Shown here in pieces: positions 43,359-51,099 of a DNA stretch of 64,000 bases. The position numbers and the translations under genes were made by a program. The first letter of the stretch is position 1. Every line of letters starts with the position of its first letter. A model generated the notes under the pieces. It did no database searches. It saw only the letters and a list, made by a program, of their open reading frames with translations, and was not told where the DNA came from. Origin of the DNA: Luteibacter mycovicinus (lineage in GTDB: Bacteria; Pseudomonadota; Gammaproteobacteria; Xanthomonadales; Rhodanobacteraceae); NCBI RefSeq assembly GCF_000745235.1, contig NZ_JQNL01000001.1, positions 3,838,001 to 3,902,000 of the forward strand. Reading direction: 5' to 3'.

Positions 43359-43688
43359 TCAGTCCTCCCTTTCTTTGGCGGCAGTGGGGTACTCGGCTTC
43401 GTCCGGGAAAACAATTCCCGCAGCGCCTGCGTCGGCGGCTGCGCTGAATGCGGCGTCGAACATATCCGTGACCATGGTCGAGCCGTCCTCACTTTCCTTG
43501 TTGAGGCAGTGCACCAGTTCCTTGGCGAAGGCTTCCCGGTCGGTGATGAGGGGCATCAGGTAGCCGGATGCTTCCTCGGAATAGGATTCGAGGGCAGGCG
43601 ACCGCTCTGCGGCGAACGCCATGGTGTCCAAGGACAGGCGGATGACGATTTCGCCATCGATAATCTTTGCGTCGGCATCGGGTCGCAT
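43359..43688 (-). CDS. Hypothetical phage protein
   Basis: The ATG at 43688 (MRPDADAKIIDGEIVIRLSL) begins a 109-residue acidic protein. The start codon lies two bases after the stop of the gene upstream. It has an N-terminal beta pair then helices. No family recognised. Confidence 0.62.
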   Translation of the reverse strand: MRPDADAKIIDGEIVIRLSLDTMAFAAERSPALESYSEEASGYLMPLITDREAFAKELVHCLNKESEDGSTMVTDMFDAAFSAAADAGAAGIVFPDEAEYPTAAKERED

Positions 43689-43690
43689 GC

Positions 43691-44239
43691 TCACTCCTCG
43701 ATCTGGATTTCGTGGTCGCGGCAGCACGCATCGATGGCGTCACGCACGCGGCGGCTCTGGTTGGGATAGTCCGGGTCGGCCTGGTCAAGGGCTGCGACGG
43801 CGGACCGGAAAGCAGCGCGGGCTTCGCTCGTCGAGCAGTCGAACGGCACGCCGAGGACGTCGCTCCAGTGCTGGCGCGCGGCGACCGGGGCCGTGAGGGC
43901 CTGACGGACCGGCGGCGCAACAGCGGCGACCGCCGCCGGGGCGACCGGGCGCTGGGCATCGGCCAGGCCCACGAGCCACCAAGCCGTCGTGCCGCCGCGG
44001 CGGTCGTCGCGAATCACCTTGCCGGCGAGCTGCAGCGCCTGGAGCCTGCGCCGCGTCTGTGGAACCGAGAGGTCGGCCTCGTCAGCGATCTCGCGGATCA
44101 GCGGTCCGTACTGGACTGCCGTCTGGTCGCCGCCGCGCAGTGGTTCGTAGCGCTCGGCCTTCGTGATCGCGCGCACGCACGCCCGGGCCATGGCCTTCTC
44201 GAACTCGGCGGGGCTGATGGTGGGGTAGTAGACGGTCAT
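43691..44239 (-). CDS. Hypothetical winged-helix protein with J-domain-like end
   Basis: This 182-residue protein has a winged-helix-like stretch at about residues 45-80 (REIADEADLSVPQTRRRLQAL, a good helix-turn-helix). A Pro/Ala linker follows. The end, HWSDVLGVPFDCSTSEARAAF, resembles a DnaJ-type J domain but lacks HPD. It overlaps the methyltransferase stop by four bases and may be a regulator. Function unknown. Confidence 0.6.
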   Translation of the reverse strand: MTVYYPTISPAEFEKAMARACVRAITKAERYEPLRGGDQTAVQYGPLIREIADEADLSVPQTRRRLQALQLAGKVIRDDRRGGTTAWWLVGLADAQRPVAPAAVAAVAPPVRQALTAPVAARQHWSDVLGVPFDCSTSEARAAFRSAVAALDQADPDYPNQSRRVRDAIDACCRDHEIQIEE

Positions 44240-45234
44240 GCTGCGCTCCCGGCCAAGCCGAGACGAGTGTTCGACATGCCTACATACTTCGGATTGAGCT
44301 CGATCAGGACCGAGTCACGGCCAAGCTCCTCGGACGCGACACCGGTCGTTCCGGCACCGCCGAACGGGTCAAGCACCGTGCCGCCGGCGGGACATCCGGC
44401 GAGGATGCAGTCGCGGATGAGCTCCTTCGGGAAAGTGGCGAAGTGCGCTCCCTTGTAGGGTTTAGTGGCAACGTTCCAGACACTTCGCTTGTTACGCATC
44501 GGGACAACCGCGCGGAACGCATTGCGGCCACTCGAAGCCATGGCTTCGGTCTTGCCATTGAAGCCGCCACGCTTAACGGACGGTCGCGGACGATGCTGCG
44601 CGGCGTTCTGCCCAGGCAGGACGTGTTCTGAGACCGGGTTGCCAACGCGATCGAAGGTGGCTGCGCGACCGCTCCACTCCTTCGCCGGCTCTTTGATGGC
44701 CTCCGCATCGAAGTAGTAGCGCTCCGACTTGCTCAGCAGGAAAAGGTACTCGTGCGCCTTTGTGCACCGATCGGTGACGCTCTCCGGCATGGCGTTAGGT
44801 TTGTTCCAGATGATGTCCTGGCGCACGTACCAGCCGTCGGCCTGAAGCGCGATTGCGACCCGAGCCGGCAGGAGCATGAGGTTCTTGGGCTTAAGGCCCG
44901 TAACGACCTTTCGGCGACCGACACCGGTATCGCCGTGCAGTGCCTTCGCGTGCTTTCCGCCGCTGGCGCCGCCCCACTTCCCGTCGTTGGCGTAGCTATC
45001 GCCGATGTTCAGCCAGAGCGTGCCGTCGTCACGCAGGACACGCCGAACCTCGCGGAACACATCCACCAGCTCGGCAATGAACGCCTCCGGCGTCTGCTCA
45101 AGGCCAATCTGTCCATGCACGTCGTAGTCGCGCAGGCCGAAGTAAGGCGGGCTGGTGACACACGTATTCACCGAGCAGTCCGCCAAGGACCGGAGCACGT
45201 CGCGGCAGTCGCCTGTGTGGATAGTGACGGTCAT
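44236..45234 (-). CDS. Phage DNA methyltransferase (N4-cytosine or N6-adenine, beta group)
   Basis: The catalytic motif IV reads TSPPYFGLRDYD near residue 27, which is typical of N4-cytosine enzymes but also seen in N6-adenine ones. Motif I, LDPFGGAGTTGVAS, is near residue 290, the beta-group order. No restriction enzyme is next to it, so it is an orphan that probably hides phage DNA from host restriction. It has 332 residues and overlaps both neighbours by four bases. Confidence 0.88.
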   Translation of the reverse strand: MTVTIHTGDCRDVLRSLADCSVNTCVTSPPYFGLRDYDVHGQIGLEQTPEAFIAELVDVFREVRRVLRDDGTLWLNIGDSYANDGKWGGASGGKHAKALHGDTGVGRRKVVTGLKPKNLMLLPARVAIALQADGWYVRQDIIWNKPNAMPESVTDRCTKAHEYLFLLSKSERYYFDAEAIKEPAKEWSGRAATFDRVGNPVSEHVLPGQNAAQHRPRPSVKRGGFNGKTEAMASSGRNAFRAVVPMRNKRSVWNVATKPYKGAHFATFPKELIRDCILAGCPAGGTVLDPFGGAGTTGVASEELGRDSVLIELNPKYVGMSNTRLGLAGSAA

Positions 45235-45644
45235 ACGTTCTCCGGGATCTCAGCGAGGTCGTCCCACAGCACTTCGTGCCGTGACGCCTTCTCGCGAATG
45301 GTTTCGAGGGTGTTGCAGCTGCCCGAGCTGTCGGCGATGCGCCAACCGGGCAGTTCGCAGCCGCGGAAAAACTCGCCATAGGTGCGGAAGGCGCCGACGC
45401 ATGCGGCCGTGAAGCCCTTATGGGTGATCACCGGCCCGATGCTCATGCGCGTGCCGTCGTCCCGCTCGAGGAACAGGTCGTAGACCTTGGCCTTCGTCAC
45501 GCGTCGGCAGGCGGCGCGCACGGCGCCGGGCGAAATGTTGAACTGGTTGGCGACTTCGGCCGTGGTGGCGCTGGAGCGCGCGGCGACGATCGCCTGGTCA
45601 CGCTCGTGGTCACGGACGTTCGCGTAGATCGGCGCCGCGGCCAT
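45231..45644 (-). CDS. Hypothetical helix-turn-helix phage protein
   Basis: The 137-residue product has a clear helix-turn-helix near residues 28-48 (TAEVANQFNISPGAVRAACR). The C-terminal 80 residues include four cysteines without a clear metal pattern. It overlaps the methyltransferase and rdgC genes. It may be a small regulator. Confidence 0.62.
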   Translation of the reverse strand: MAAAPIYANVRDHERDQAIVAARSSATTAEVANQFNISPGAVRAACRRVTKAKVYDLFLERDDGTRMSIGPVITHKGFTAACVGAFRTYGEFFRGCELPGWRIADSSGSCNTLETIREKASRHEVLWDDLAEIPENV

Positions 45645-46552
45645 TACTCGGGCCTCGGCAGTTTGAAGAGGTCGGCCAGCTTCGAGAGCAGACGCGCATA
45701 CTCGGCGGCCATGAGCGCGAAGTTGGCGTCAGCCTCGGCGGCGGCGCTCTCGGGCGAGTCCGGCTGCTCGTCCAGCACGACGTCGGTAAAGCGCAGCTTG
45801 CGGATGACTAGGTCTTCGCCCAGCACGAAGCTGATGCGGTCCTCGAACACCAGGCCGATCTTGAAGACCTGCTTGCCGGTGCGGAGGTGCTCGCGGACCT
45901 CGTCGGTATCCAGATCCTGCCGGCGGCAACGTGCGATCGCGCCGGACGCGGTGGCCGGGTCGCGCAGCTCCACCTCGTCACCGAGGACAAACCCGGGCGA
46001 CAGCTCGCCGGTGGCGACCCAGTGGGTCAGCAGCACGCGCGGCGATTCTTCGGGGGCGAGCGGTACGGCGGGGAAGCTGCCTAGCGCTTCGCGGACCATG
46101 GATAGGAGGTTCTCGGCAGCCTTGCGGCTCGCCGTGTCGACTACCAGCCAGCCGCCGCGCACGTCGACGTAGGCGGCCATGCGACTGCTACGGACGAAGG
46201 CGCGCGGCAACAGCTCGTTGAGCAGGTCGTCCTTCATGCGCTTCCGCTCGCGCCCGGAGACCTTGCGGCCCTCGTCGTCCACGATCTTCTGCACGCGCTC
46301 GGCCAGCTTGTCGTTGACCACCGAGGTCGGGAGCATCTTGTCCTGGAAGCCCGCCATGAACTGCGTGCGCCCGGCGATCGACTGCGTCAGAGCCACCTCG
46401 GAACGGCCAAAGGGCGAGACGAAACCACGCGTGGACCATTCCATCGGGCCAACGGCGCGCAGGCGGTGCTCGGCAAGCACACCGTCAAGGCGTGACAGGT
46501 CGTCAGCGACCGGCGGCGAGAAGCGGAACAGGGTGAGGTTGCGGTAGAACAT
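45644..46552 (-). CDS. rdgC: Recombination-associated protein RdgC, phage copy
   Basis: RdgC forms a ring on double-stranded DNA and limits RecA. The protein starts MFYRNLTLFRF and carries GFVSPFGR and KRMKDDLLNELLPRAFVRSS, all family landmarks, over 302 residues. Its gene sits in the early operon with ssb, so it is likely to adjust host recombination during phage growth. The host normally carries its own rdgC elsewhere. Confidence 0.93.
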   Translation of the reverse strand: MFYRNLTLFRFSPPVADDLSRLDGVLAEHRLRAVGPMEWSTRGFVSPFGRSEVALTQSIAGRTQFMAGFQDKMLPTSVVNDKLAERVQKIVDDEGRKVSGRERKRMKDDLLNELLPRAFVRSSRMAAYVDVRGGWLVVDTASRKAAENLLSMVREALGSFPAVPLAPEESPRVLLTHWVATGELSPGFVLGDEVELRDPATASGAIARCRRQDLDTDEVREHLRTGKQVFKIGLVFEDRISFVLGEDLVIRKLRFTDVVLDEQPDSPESAAAEADANFALMAAEYARLLSKLADLFKLPRPE

Positions 46553-46561
46553 GGGCTGTCC

Positions 46562-46783
46562 TCAGTGAATGTCGGCGAGGGCGAAGGACGGCAGATAGGT
46601 GCCGGTCTTGCGAGCGATCTCGTTGATGGCGTCGGCCGCTCCGGAGAAGTCGCGGCGCCGGATGCGTGCCGCGACTTCGTCCCAGCCGAGGGCGTCCATC
46701 CGGACCACGCCGTGCTTGCGAAGGTCTGACGCTTCCATCGCGTCGATGACTTCCTCGGGGTCGATGTCCACGGTCACGTACAC
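46562..46783 (-). CDS. Hypothetical small phage protein
   Basis: A GTG at 46783 opens a 73-residue acidic product (YVTVDIDPEEVIDAMEASDLRK) with AAGGAT as a possible ribosome site. It lies between ssb and rdgC. No family recognised. Confidence 0.6.
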   Translation of the reverse strand: MYVTVDIDPEEVIDAMEASDLRKHGVVRMDALGWDEVAARIRRRDFSGAADAINEIARKTGTYLPSFALADIH

Positions 46784-46817
46784 GTGCGGAATCCTTGCCG
46801 GCTCGGCCGGCGGTTAC

Positions 46818-47339
46818 TCAGAAAGGGATGTCGTCTCGGTCGAAGTCGTCGTTGACCGGGGCTCCGTTGGACGGTGGCGGGGTGTCGTGGCTGCGCTGCT
46901 GGTCGTGGTCGCGCTGCGCACGGCCCTTGCCAGACTTGCCGCTGGCGCGCTCACCGCCGCCGAACTTCGATTCGCCGTAACGGTCTGCCGGACGGTCCGA
47001 AGGCTGGCCGCCGAGCATCTGCATCTCGTTGGCCATGATGTTGGTGGTGTAGCGTTCGATGCCGTCGCGGTCGGTGTACTTGTCCGTGCGCAGCGAGCCC
47101 TCGATGTAGACCTGGCGACCTTTCTTCAGGTACTCGCCTGCGATCTCGGCGAGCTTCCCGAACAGCTTCACGCGGTGCCACTCGGTGCGTTCCTGCTTCT
47201 CGCCGGTCTGCTTGTCGGTCCAGGCTTCGGACGTGGCGATGCTGAGCGTGGTGATCGCCGTGCCGCTGCCGGTGTAGCGCGTCTCGGGATCCTGTCCGAG
47301 GTTGCCGACGACGATCACCTTGTTGATGCCACGAGCCAT
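46818..47339 (-). CDS. ssb: Single-stranded DNA-binding protein, phage copy
   Basis: The OB-fold runs from [19 protein letters not shown] through residue ~110, followed by a Gly/Ser/Arg-rich linker and the acidic tip DFDRDDIPF that recruits host repair and replication enzymes. Length is 173 residues. It is a second SSB, made early, next to RdgC. Confidence 0.95.
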   Translation of the reverse strand: MARGINKVIVVGNLGQDPETRYTGSGTAITTLSIATSEAWTDKQTGEKQERTEWHRVKLFGKLAEIAGEYLKKGRQVYIEGSLRTDKYTDRDGIERYTTNIMANEMQMLGGQPSDRPADRYGESKFGGGERASGKSGKGRAQRDHDQQRSHDTPPPSNGAPVNDDFDRDDIPF

Positions 47340-47554
47340 CAGGCGGGCTCGCTCTCGGTCGTCACGGAGGCGGTCTCCACTTCGGCGCCGTCGTGCAACG
47401 CGATGACCAGGTCATCCTGCGAGGCGACGCGGATCTGGTACTCATCCATAGCGACGTGGCGCAGCGCGGCAGCCTGCGAGGTGGCGCGCACCAGGCGCGG
47501 GCCTTTCTCGCTCTGGTGCTTCACGGCGTAGATGCGGGTCGGGGTCTTGCTCAT
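47339..47554 (-). CDS. Hypothetical small phage protein upstream of ssb
   Basis: The 71-residue product ([20 protein letters not shown]) stops on the first base of the ssb start codon, so the pair is coupled. It has AAGGAATT before the ATG as a ribosome site. The pattern IYAVKH...[15 protein letters not shown] resembles many small phage proteins of unknown role that sit near recombination genes. Confidence 0.65.
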   Translation of the reverse strand: MSKTPTRIYAVKHQSEKGPRLVRATSQAAALRHVAMDEYQIRVASQDDLVIALHDGAEVETASVTTESEPA

Positions 47555-47590
47555 GGTGCGAATTCCTTTGCCGGCGAGGCCGGCGTGTTG

Positions 47591-47615
47591 AAAAAAGTTG
47601 CCCGTCTTTCCGGGC
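47591..47615 (-). terminator. Terminator-like hairpin within the leftward early operon
   Basis: Read on the minus strand, GCCCG-GAAAGA-CGGGC is followed by AAC and six T. It lies between a 44-residue gene and the ssb pair, so phage antitermination may be needed to pass it. An 11-G homopolymer lies just upstream at 47630-47640. Confidence 0.6.
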
Positions 47616-47665
47616 CGTCAGCGGCAGCAGGGGGGGGGGGATACAGCCGCGGTTCCCGCAGCCAC

Positions 47666-47800
47666 TCAGGGGGAGGAGTGGGAAGCGGCGGGATCGATGA
47701 CCCAGGCGAGAGCGCCGAGGGTCCAGATGGTCAGGACGAGAAGGGCGGCGGTGCGCTCGTCAAACGGCGCGGACATCCACCAGGCGATTGCGCGCTTCAT
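47666..47800 (-). CDS. Tiny phage membrane protein, 44 residues
   Basis: The ATG at 47800 overlaps the stop of the gene before it (ATGA), a strong sign of real translation. The product MKRAIAWWMSAPFDERTAAL has one membrane helix (TAALLVLTIWTLGALAWVI). No function known. Confidence 0.6.
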   Translation of the reverse strand: MKRAIAWWMSAPFDERTAALLVLTIWTLGALAWVIDPAASHSSP

Positions 47801-48165
47801 CGGCGGCGCCCCTCGCACGGCTCGTCGGTCACCTCGACAACAGGCGTCCCGTACGCACCGATAGAGCCGGTCTGCCGCGTCTTGAACCCGTGCGAACAGT
47901 TGGCGTGGATGTTCGGCAGCGTCATCGTGGACGCCGGGTGCGTGGTGCTCGGGCGGAAGTTGCCGCAGGCGGCGAGGGCGAAGATCGCCAGGCCGATCAT
48001 GAGCATCAGGAAGATGCCGACCGGGCTCTCGCCGTACCGCTGCAGGGTGGGCGTGGACGATTCCGAGTGCATGAGCTGCTGGGCGGCGCGGACTTCGCGA
48101 TCGCCCTCGGTCTTCAAGGTGGCGTAGCGGAGCGCGCGGCGCTGCTGGACGGTCTGGGTGCTCAT
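47797..48165 (-). CDS. Hypothetical phage membrane protein
   Basis: The 122-residue product has a single membrane helix at about residues 48-67 (VGIFLMLMIGLAIFALAACG) with a soluble, basic N-terminus. LAAC resembles a lipobox but is too far inside to be a signal peptide. The gene is flanked by four-base overlaps. Function unknown. Confidence 0.6.
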   Translation of the reverse strand: MSTQTVQQRRALRYATLKTEGDREVRAAQQLMHSESSTPTLQRYGESPVGIFLMLMIGLAIFALAACGNFRPSTTHPASTMTLPNIHANCSHGFKTRQTGSIGAYGTPVVEVTDEPCEGRRR

Positions 48166-48449
48166 GCGACGCCCTCCACTCGAGCCAGGGCGGAGCGCAG
48201 GCGCGTCACGTCCTTCGAATTCAGCGTGACAGAAACCGTCGCCTCGCTGCTGTTGTGACGAGCGAATGGCTCGATCGCCAGAAGAAGCTCCGCCAGATCA
48301 GCCTGCGCCTGCGCGTATGCCCTCTGGTGCGCCTTGACGACGCCCGGCTTGAATTGCTCGGGGAACTGCGCGGCGTCGTCGACGTAGGACTGGCAGATTT
48401 CCAGCACCATCAGCGAGCTAGGCACCTTCATGCCGTTGAAGAAGCTCAT
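48162..48449 (-). CDS. Hypothetical phage protein
   Basis: The 95-residue product is helical (SFFNGMKVPSSLMVLEICQS, then an Ala/Gln-rich helix). It lies second in the leftward operon with overlaps on each side. No family recognised. Confidence 0.6.
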   Translation of the reverse strand: MSFFNGMKVPSSLMVLEICQSYVDDAAQFPEQFKPGVVKAHQRAYAQAQADLAELLLAIEPFARHNSSEATVSVTLNSKDVTRLRSALARVEGVA

Positions 48450-48697
48450 GCCGCCGCCTGCTGCGCATTACGTGCCATGGCTTCGTAGTGGTAGACGCGG
48501 ACTTCGGAGATGGCATCCAGCAGTGCGTGATGCACGCGGCAGAGGCCCGCGAACGCGTCCTTGGCATGGAAAGCTGCATCAGCCGGAGCGGCGATGTCGG
48601 ACTCGATATCCGCGATCAGCTGGTTGGTCATCGTGACCAGCGCCTGCGCCCTCTCGGCGAGCGCCTGGTACTTCGCGTTGCGTTCGTTGGTGCCCAT
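48446..48697 (-). CDS. First gene of the leftward early operon, hypothetical
   Basis: The 83-residue, mostly helical product (MGTNERNAKYQALAERAQAL) starts 39 bases after the leftward early promoter. Its place matches that of lambda N but it is not Arg-rich, so no antiterminator call is made. Confidence 0.6.
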   Translation of the reverse strand: MGTNERNAKYQALAERAQALVTMTNQLIADIESDIAAPADAAFHAKDAFAGLCRVHHALLDAISEVRVYHYEAMARNAQQAAA

Positions 48698-48735
48698 CGT
48701 CCTCTCCCATCGCCGTCAAGCCGGCTTGTCAGGAA

Positions 48736-48777
48736 CGATAAGACAACTAATCACATCGTGTCAAGCACTCTAATCAC
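48736..48777 (-). promoter_or_regulatory. Leftward early promoter with two repressor half-sites (pL-like)
   Basis: On the minus strand TTGACA (48764-48759) and TTATCG (48741-48736) are 17 bases apart. Two GTGATTA heptamers, at 48777-48771 and 48754-48748, flank the -35 box. The same layout occurs at 50010-50052. The likely binder is the CI-type repressor at 49295. Confidence 0.8.
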
Positions 48778-48815
48778 TCGATACGTAAAAATCCCTGCTC
48801 ATGAATGGAGGCAGC

Positions 48816-49298
48816 GTGGAAATTCTGGTTTGTGATCGGTGCGACAGCGTGCTCAATGTTTCGGGCAAGTGCCCTGCCTGCGACGACAAGCAGGGGTTGG
48901 AAGACGTGGTGATTGAGCCCACCAACTTCTCGGAAATCGGGCCGCGGGTCGACGTCCTAGAGGGTGACTTCCTCACTGGAGCCGCCGCGCTGCTGCAGGG
49001 CGGGTGGCTGCGGCTGCCGGGCTATGCAGGAAAGCTTGATCCGGGGTCGGTCTACAGCATCGACGAAGTGAATACGGCGACTGTGCCTCAGTTGCGCACG
49101 CAAGTGGCTTGGGCGCTGGGCGGCCTTGCCATATTCGGCCCCGCAGGATTGATCGCAGGTGCGGTCATCGGAGCCGCGCGCAACACCGTAGACGTCACCT
49201 TCCTGATGATCCTCCACGACCGGCGACGCATTGTAGCGAAGGCTCCTGCCAAGACACTTGCAGTCCTACGGATGGCGGTCGCGACCTCTCAACGCTAG
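48816..49298 (+). CDS. Zinc-ribbon protein with glycine-rich hydrophobic segment, in the immunity region
   Basis: The GTG at 48816 follows GGAGG at 48807-48811; an ATG at 48801 is possible. The 160-residue product begins with a zinc ribbon (CDRC and CPAC, residues 6-22) and has a glycine-zipper-like hydrophobic stretch near 97-123 (ALGGLAIFGPAGLIAGAVIG). It sits between the leftward promoter and the repressor, pointing toward the latter, and their stops overlap. Expression in the lysogen is plausible. No family recognised. Confidence 0.7.
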   Translation: MEILVCDRCDSVLNVSGKCPACDDKQGLEDVVIEPTNFSEIGPRVDVLEGDFLTGAAALLQGGWLRLPGYAGKLDPGSVYSIDEVNTATVPQLRTQVAWALGGLAIFGPAGLIAGAVIGAARNTVDVTFLMILHDRRRIVAKAPAKTLAVLRMAVATSQR

Positions 49299-49987
49299 CG
49301 TCGGCGGCGACGCCGGTGCTCCATCATCGTGCCAATGATCAGGCCCGGATTCGATGGCGAGACGCTGATTGTAGGCCAGTCCGGATTGAGCGGCACCAAG
49401 TCAAATAACTCGACACCTGTGGCTTGGTCGATGCCACGGGATCGGTACTTTTTGAACGTGGCCGACTCGTCGTCGTCTACCTTCGCGACGACGAAGTCCC
49501 CAGGCCGCGGCTTCACTGCAGGATCGATAATGACCACGTCGCCCTCGCGAAACTCATCCATCATCGACTCACCGTCGATGACCAGGGCGAAGGCCAAACG
49601 CCCGAGTTCTGCGGCCATATCTCGATCCACGCCTATCTGCTCCGATCCTTGGCCTAGGGCGTACGGATCCACGGCACCCTTGCCGTAACCAGCCTGCACA
49701 TAGCTGATCACAGGAACCATCCTCACCGCGTCTTCCGCCAGCGTGAGGCCAGGAGGCGCGTCAGCGGCTTCTCGCCGGTCCTTTCCGGTTCGCAGGAACG
49801 CGACCGGTTTCCCTAACACCCCGGCAGCCAGCTCGAGCAGCGCGCTGCGAATATTGTCAGGGTCCGTAACCCCTGACTCCCAGTTGCTGATGGTCGCGCC
49901 TGTTACGCCAATACGCTTGGCGAACGCGCGTTGCGACAAGCCTGTCTCTTCACGAGCTGCGCGAAATCTGTCGGCGAACGTATTCAT
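49295..49987 (-). CDS. CI-type repressor with LexA-like self-cleavage domain
   Basis: The ATG at 49987 gives 230 residues; an upstream in-frame start lies over the operator. The N-terminal helix-turn-helix reads LSQRAFAKRIGVTGATISNW. The S24 domain has a cleavage site Ala99-Gly100 (VQAGYGKG), Ser141 (DGESMMDEF) and Lys169 (VVAKVDD). Cleavage should be triggered by RecA, so the prophage should be SOS-inducible. Operator heptamers lie 23-53 bases ahead of the start and may autoregulate it. Confidence 0.92.
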   Translation of the reverse strand: MNTFADRFRAAREETGLSQRAFAKRIGVTGATISNWESGVTDPDNIRSALLELAAGVLGKPVAFLRTGKDRREAADAPPGLTLAEDAVRMVPVISYVQAGYGKGAVDPYALGQGSEQIGVDRDMAAELGRLAFALVIDGESMMDEFREGDVVIIDPAVKPRPGDFVVAKVDDDESATFKKYRSRGIDQATGVELFDLVPLNPDWPTISVSPSNPGLIIGTMMEHRRRRRR

Positions 49988-50009
49988 GTTGCTAAGAATA
50001 CTTGGCAAA

Positions 50010-50052
50010 GTGATTATGTCGCTTGACAGGGCAGTGATTAGTGGACTTATCA
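50010..50052 (+). promoter_or_regulatory. Rightward early promoter with two repressor half-sites (pR-like)
   Basis: TTGACA at 50023-50028 is followed after 18 bases by TTATCA at 50047-50052. GTGATTA at 50010-50016 and 50034-50040 flank the -35 box, 24 bases apart. The Cro-like gene starts ten bases after the -10, so the message is nearly leaderless. The layout mirrors 48736-48777. Confidence 0.82.
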
Positions 50053-50061
50053 TGTGCCACC

Positions 50062-50241
50062 ATGACCAAGTCCGAATTGCTCACCCTTCTGTGCATGCGC
50101 CAGTCCCAGTTGGCCCGTCTTCTCGGCGTGTCTCGGTCGGCCGTAGCCCAGTGGGCTGACGACCAGCCCATCCCCGAGAAGCAGGAACTGCGGCTGCGAT
50201 ACGAGCTCCGCCCCGATGTCTTCGGCGAGAAGGTGGCCTGA
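50062..50241 (+). CDS. Cro-like small DNA-binding protein
   Basis: The 59-residue product from ATG 50062 is a single helix-turn-helix (SQLARLLGVSRSAVAQWADD). It is the first rightward gene and is divergent from the CI-type repressor, so it is the Cro functional equivalent. A GTG seven codons upstream is inside the -10 region and is not used. Confidence 0.85.
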   Translation: MTKSELLTLLCMRQSQLARLLGVSRSAVAQWADDQPIPEKQELRLRYELRPDVFGEKVA

Positions 50242-50242
50242 C

Positions 50243-50338
50243 GTGCTCCGCGACGTCCTCGCCTTGGCATTCATTACCCCGTTCGCGCTGGCGCCGCTGG
50301 TCTGGCAGGCGTGGCGCGAGAGGGCAGGGCGCTCCTGA
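50243..50338 (+). CDS. Tiny membrane peptide after cro, 31 residues
   Basis: A GTG at 50243, one base past the cro stop, opens LRDVLALAFITPFALAPLVW and ends RERAGRS. The middle is one hydrophobic helix. AAGGTGG lies about six bases upstream. Translation is plausible but unproved. Confidence 0.42.
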   Translation: MLRDVLALAFITPFALAPLVWQAWRERAGRS

Positions 50339-50419
50339 CGCCCACCGTGTTTCACCCCTGATTCCCTACTCGTCGTGATCTCCATGGCGAGAGTGTCGCA
50401 ACCAGTGAGATTTACGACC

Positions 50420-51022
50420 ATGACGAAGCGTTTTCACGAAACCCGTATCGAGCTGGTGCGCCGCATCGCCCGGGAAGCCCAGGCTGATCGCGTGTTGGTC
50501 GTCACGGCCTTCGCCGACGCATTCGTCGGGCTGGCGCACACGATGTCCGCCGCGGCATTCGATGAGTCGAACCTGCGCCTTCCGCACCCGACCGACGGCG
50601 TGCAGCACGAGAAGGACCGCGCACATAACCGCCAGATCGTCGATCGCTGGCTGCGCGGCGCGGTAAACGAGTTCCCGGCCGAGTTCGAGGAGCCGTGGGT
50701 CATGGCGCTGCCCGAGTCCGTGCGCGAGCGTGCCTTGCTGGCGCTGTTCGATCGCTACGACCGCCTGCCGGCGAAGAAGCTTCGCCCGGATGAGGGCCTG
50801 TCGTGCTTCAGCGAGGTGCTCCAGCACGCCGCTCGGATGACCGACACCATGGCGCCGATCGTTGCCGACGGTCGTGTCGACGAGCGCGACCAGCCGTACC
50901 TGAAGCCCGCGCTCGAGGCGGTCTCTCACCTCATGGCCAGCCTGGCGAGCATGCAAGCCCAGCTGGCAGCCGCGCTGCCCGACGAGCACGACAACGTGCT
51001 GCGCATGCGGAGCGCTGGCTGA
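50420..51022 (+). CDS. Hypothetical phage protein in the CII/replication-control position
   Basis: The ATG at 50420 (MTKRFHETRIELVRRIAREA) gives 200 residues, mainly helical. ATGs at 50375 and 50384 are in frame but less likely. The C-terminal part (PYLKPALEAVSHLMASLASM) could be an oligomerising helix. Its location after cro and before the initiator matches that of phage regulatory proteins. No HTH was clear and the family is not recognised. Confidence 0.62.
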   Translation: MTKRFHETRIELVRRIAREAQADRVLVVTAFADAFVGLAHTMSAAAFDESNLRLPHPTDGVQHEKDRAHNRQIVDRWLRGAVNEFPAEFEEPWVMALPESVRERALLALFDRYDRLPAKKLRPDEGLSCFSEVLQHAARMTDTMAPIVADGRVDERDQPYLKPALEAVSHLMASLASMQAQLAAALPDEHDNVLRMRSAG

Positions 51023-51099
51023 TGGTTTCGCCGTACACGGCCGCTGAGTGGAACCTCTGGTTCGCCACGCTGCGCGCGCTAAAGGCCTTCACCCCATGA
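51022..51099 (+). CDS. Tiny coupled ORF, 25 residues
   Basis: The start shares its first base with the stop before it (TGATG) and its stop overlaps the next start (ATGA). The peptide VSPYTAAEWNLWFATLRALK is amphipathic. The double overlap supports translation, perhaps only to couple the flanking genes. Confidence 0.45.
   Translation: MVSPYTAAEWNLWFATLRALKAFTP

Noticed and set aside
48446..48697. Lambda N-type antiterminator
   Set aside because: It is first in the leftward operon but has no Arg-rich N-terminus, so position alone does not support the call.
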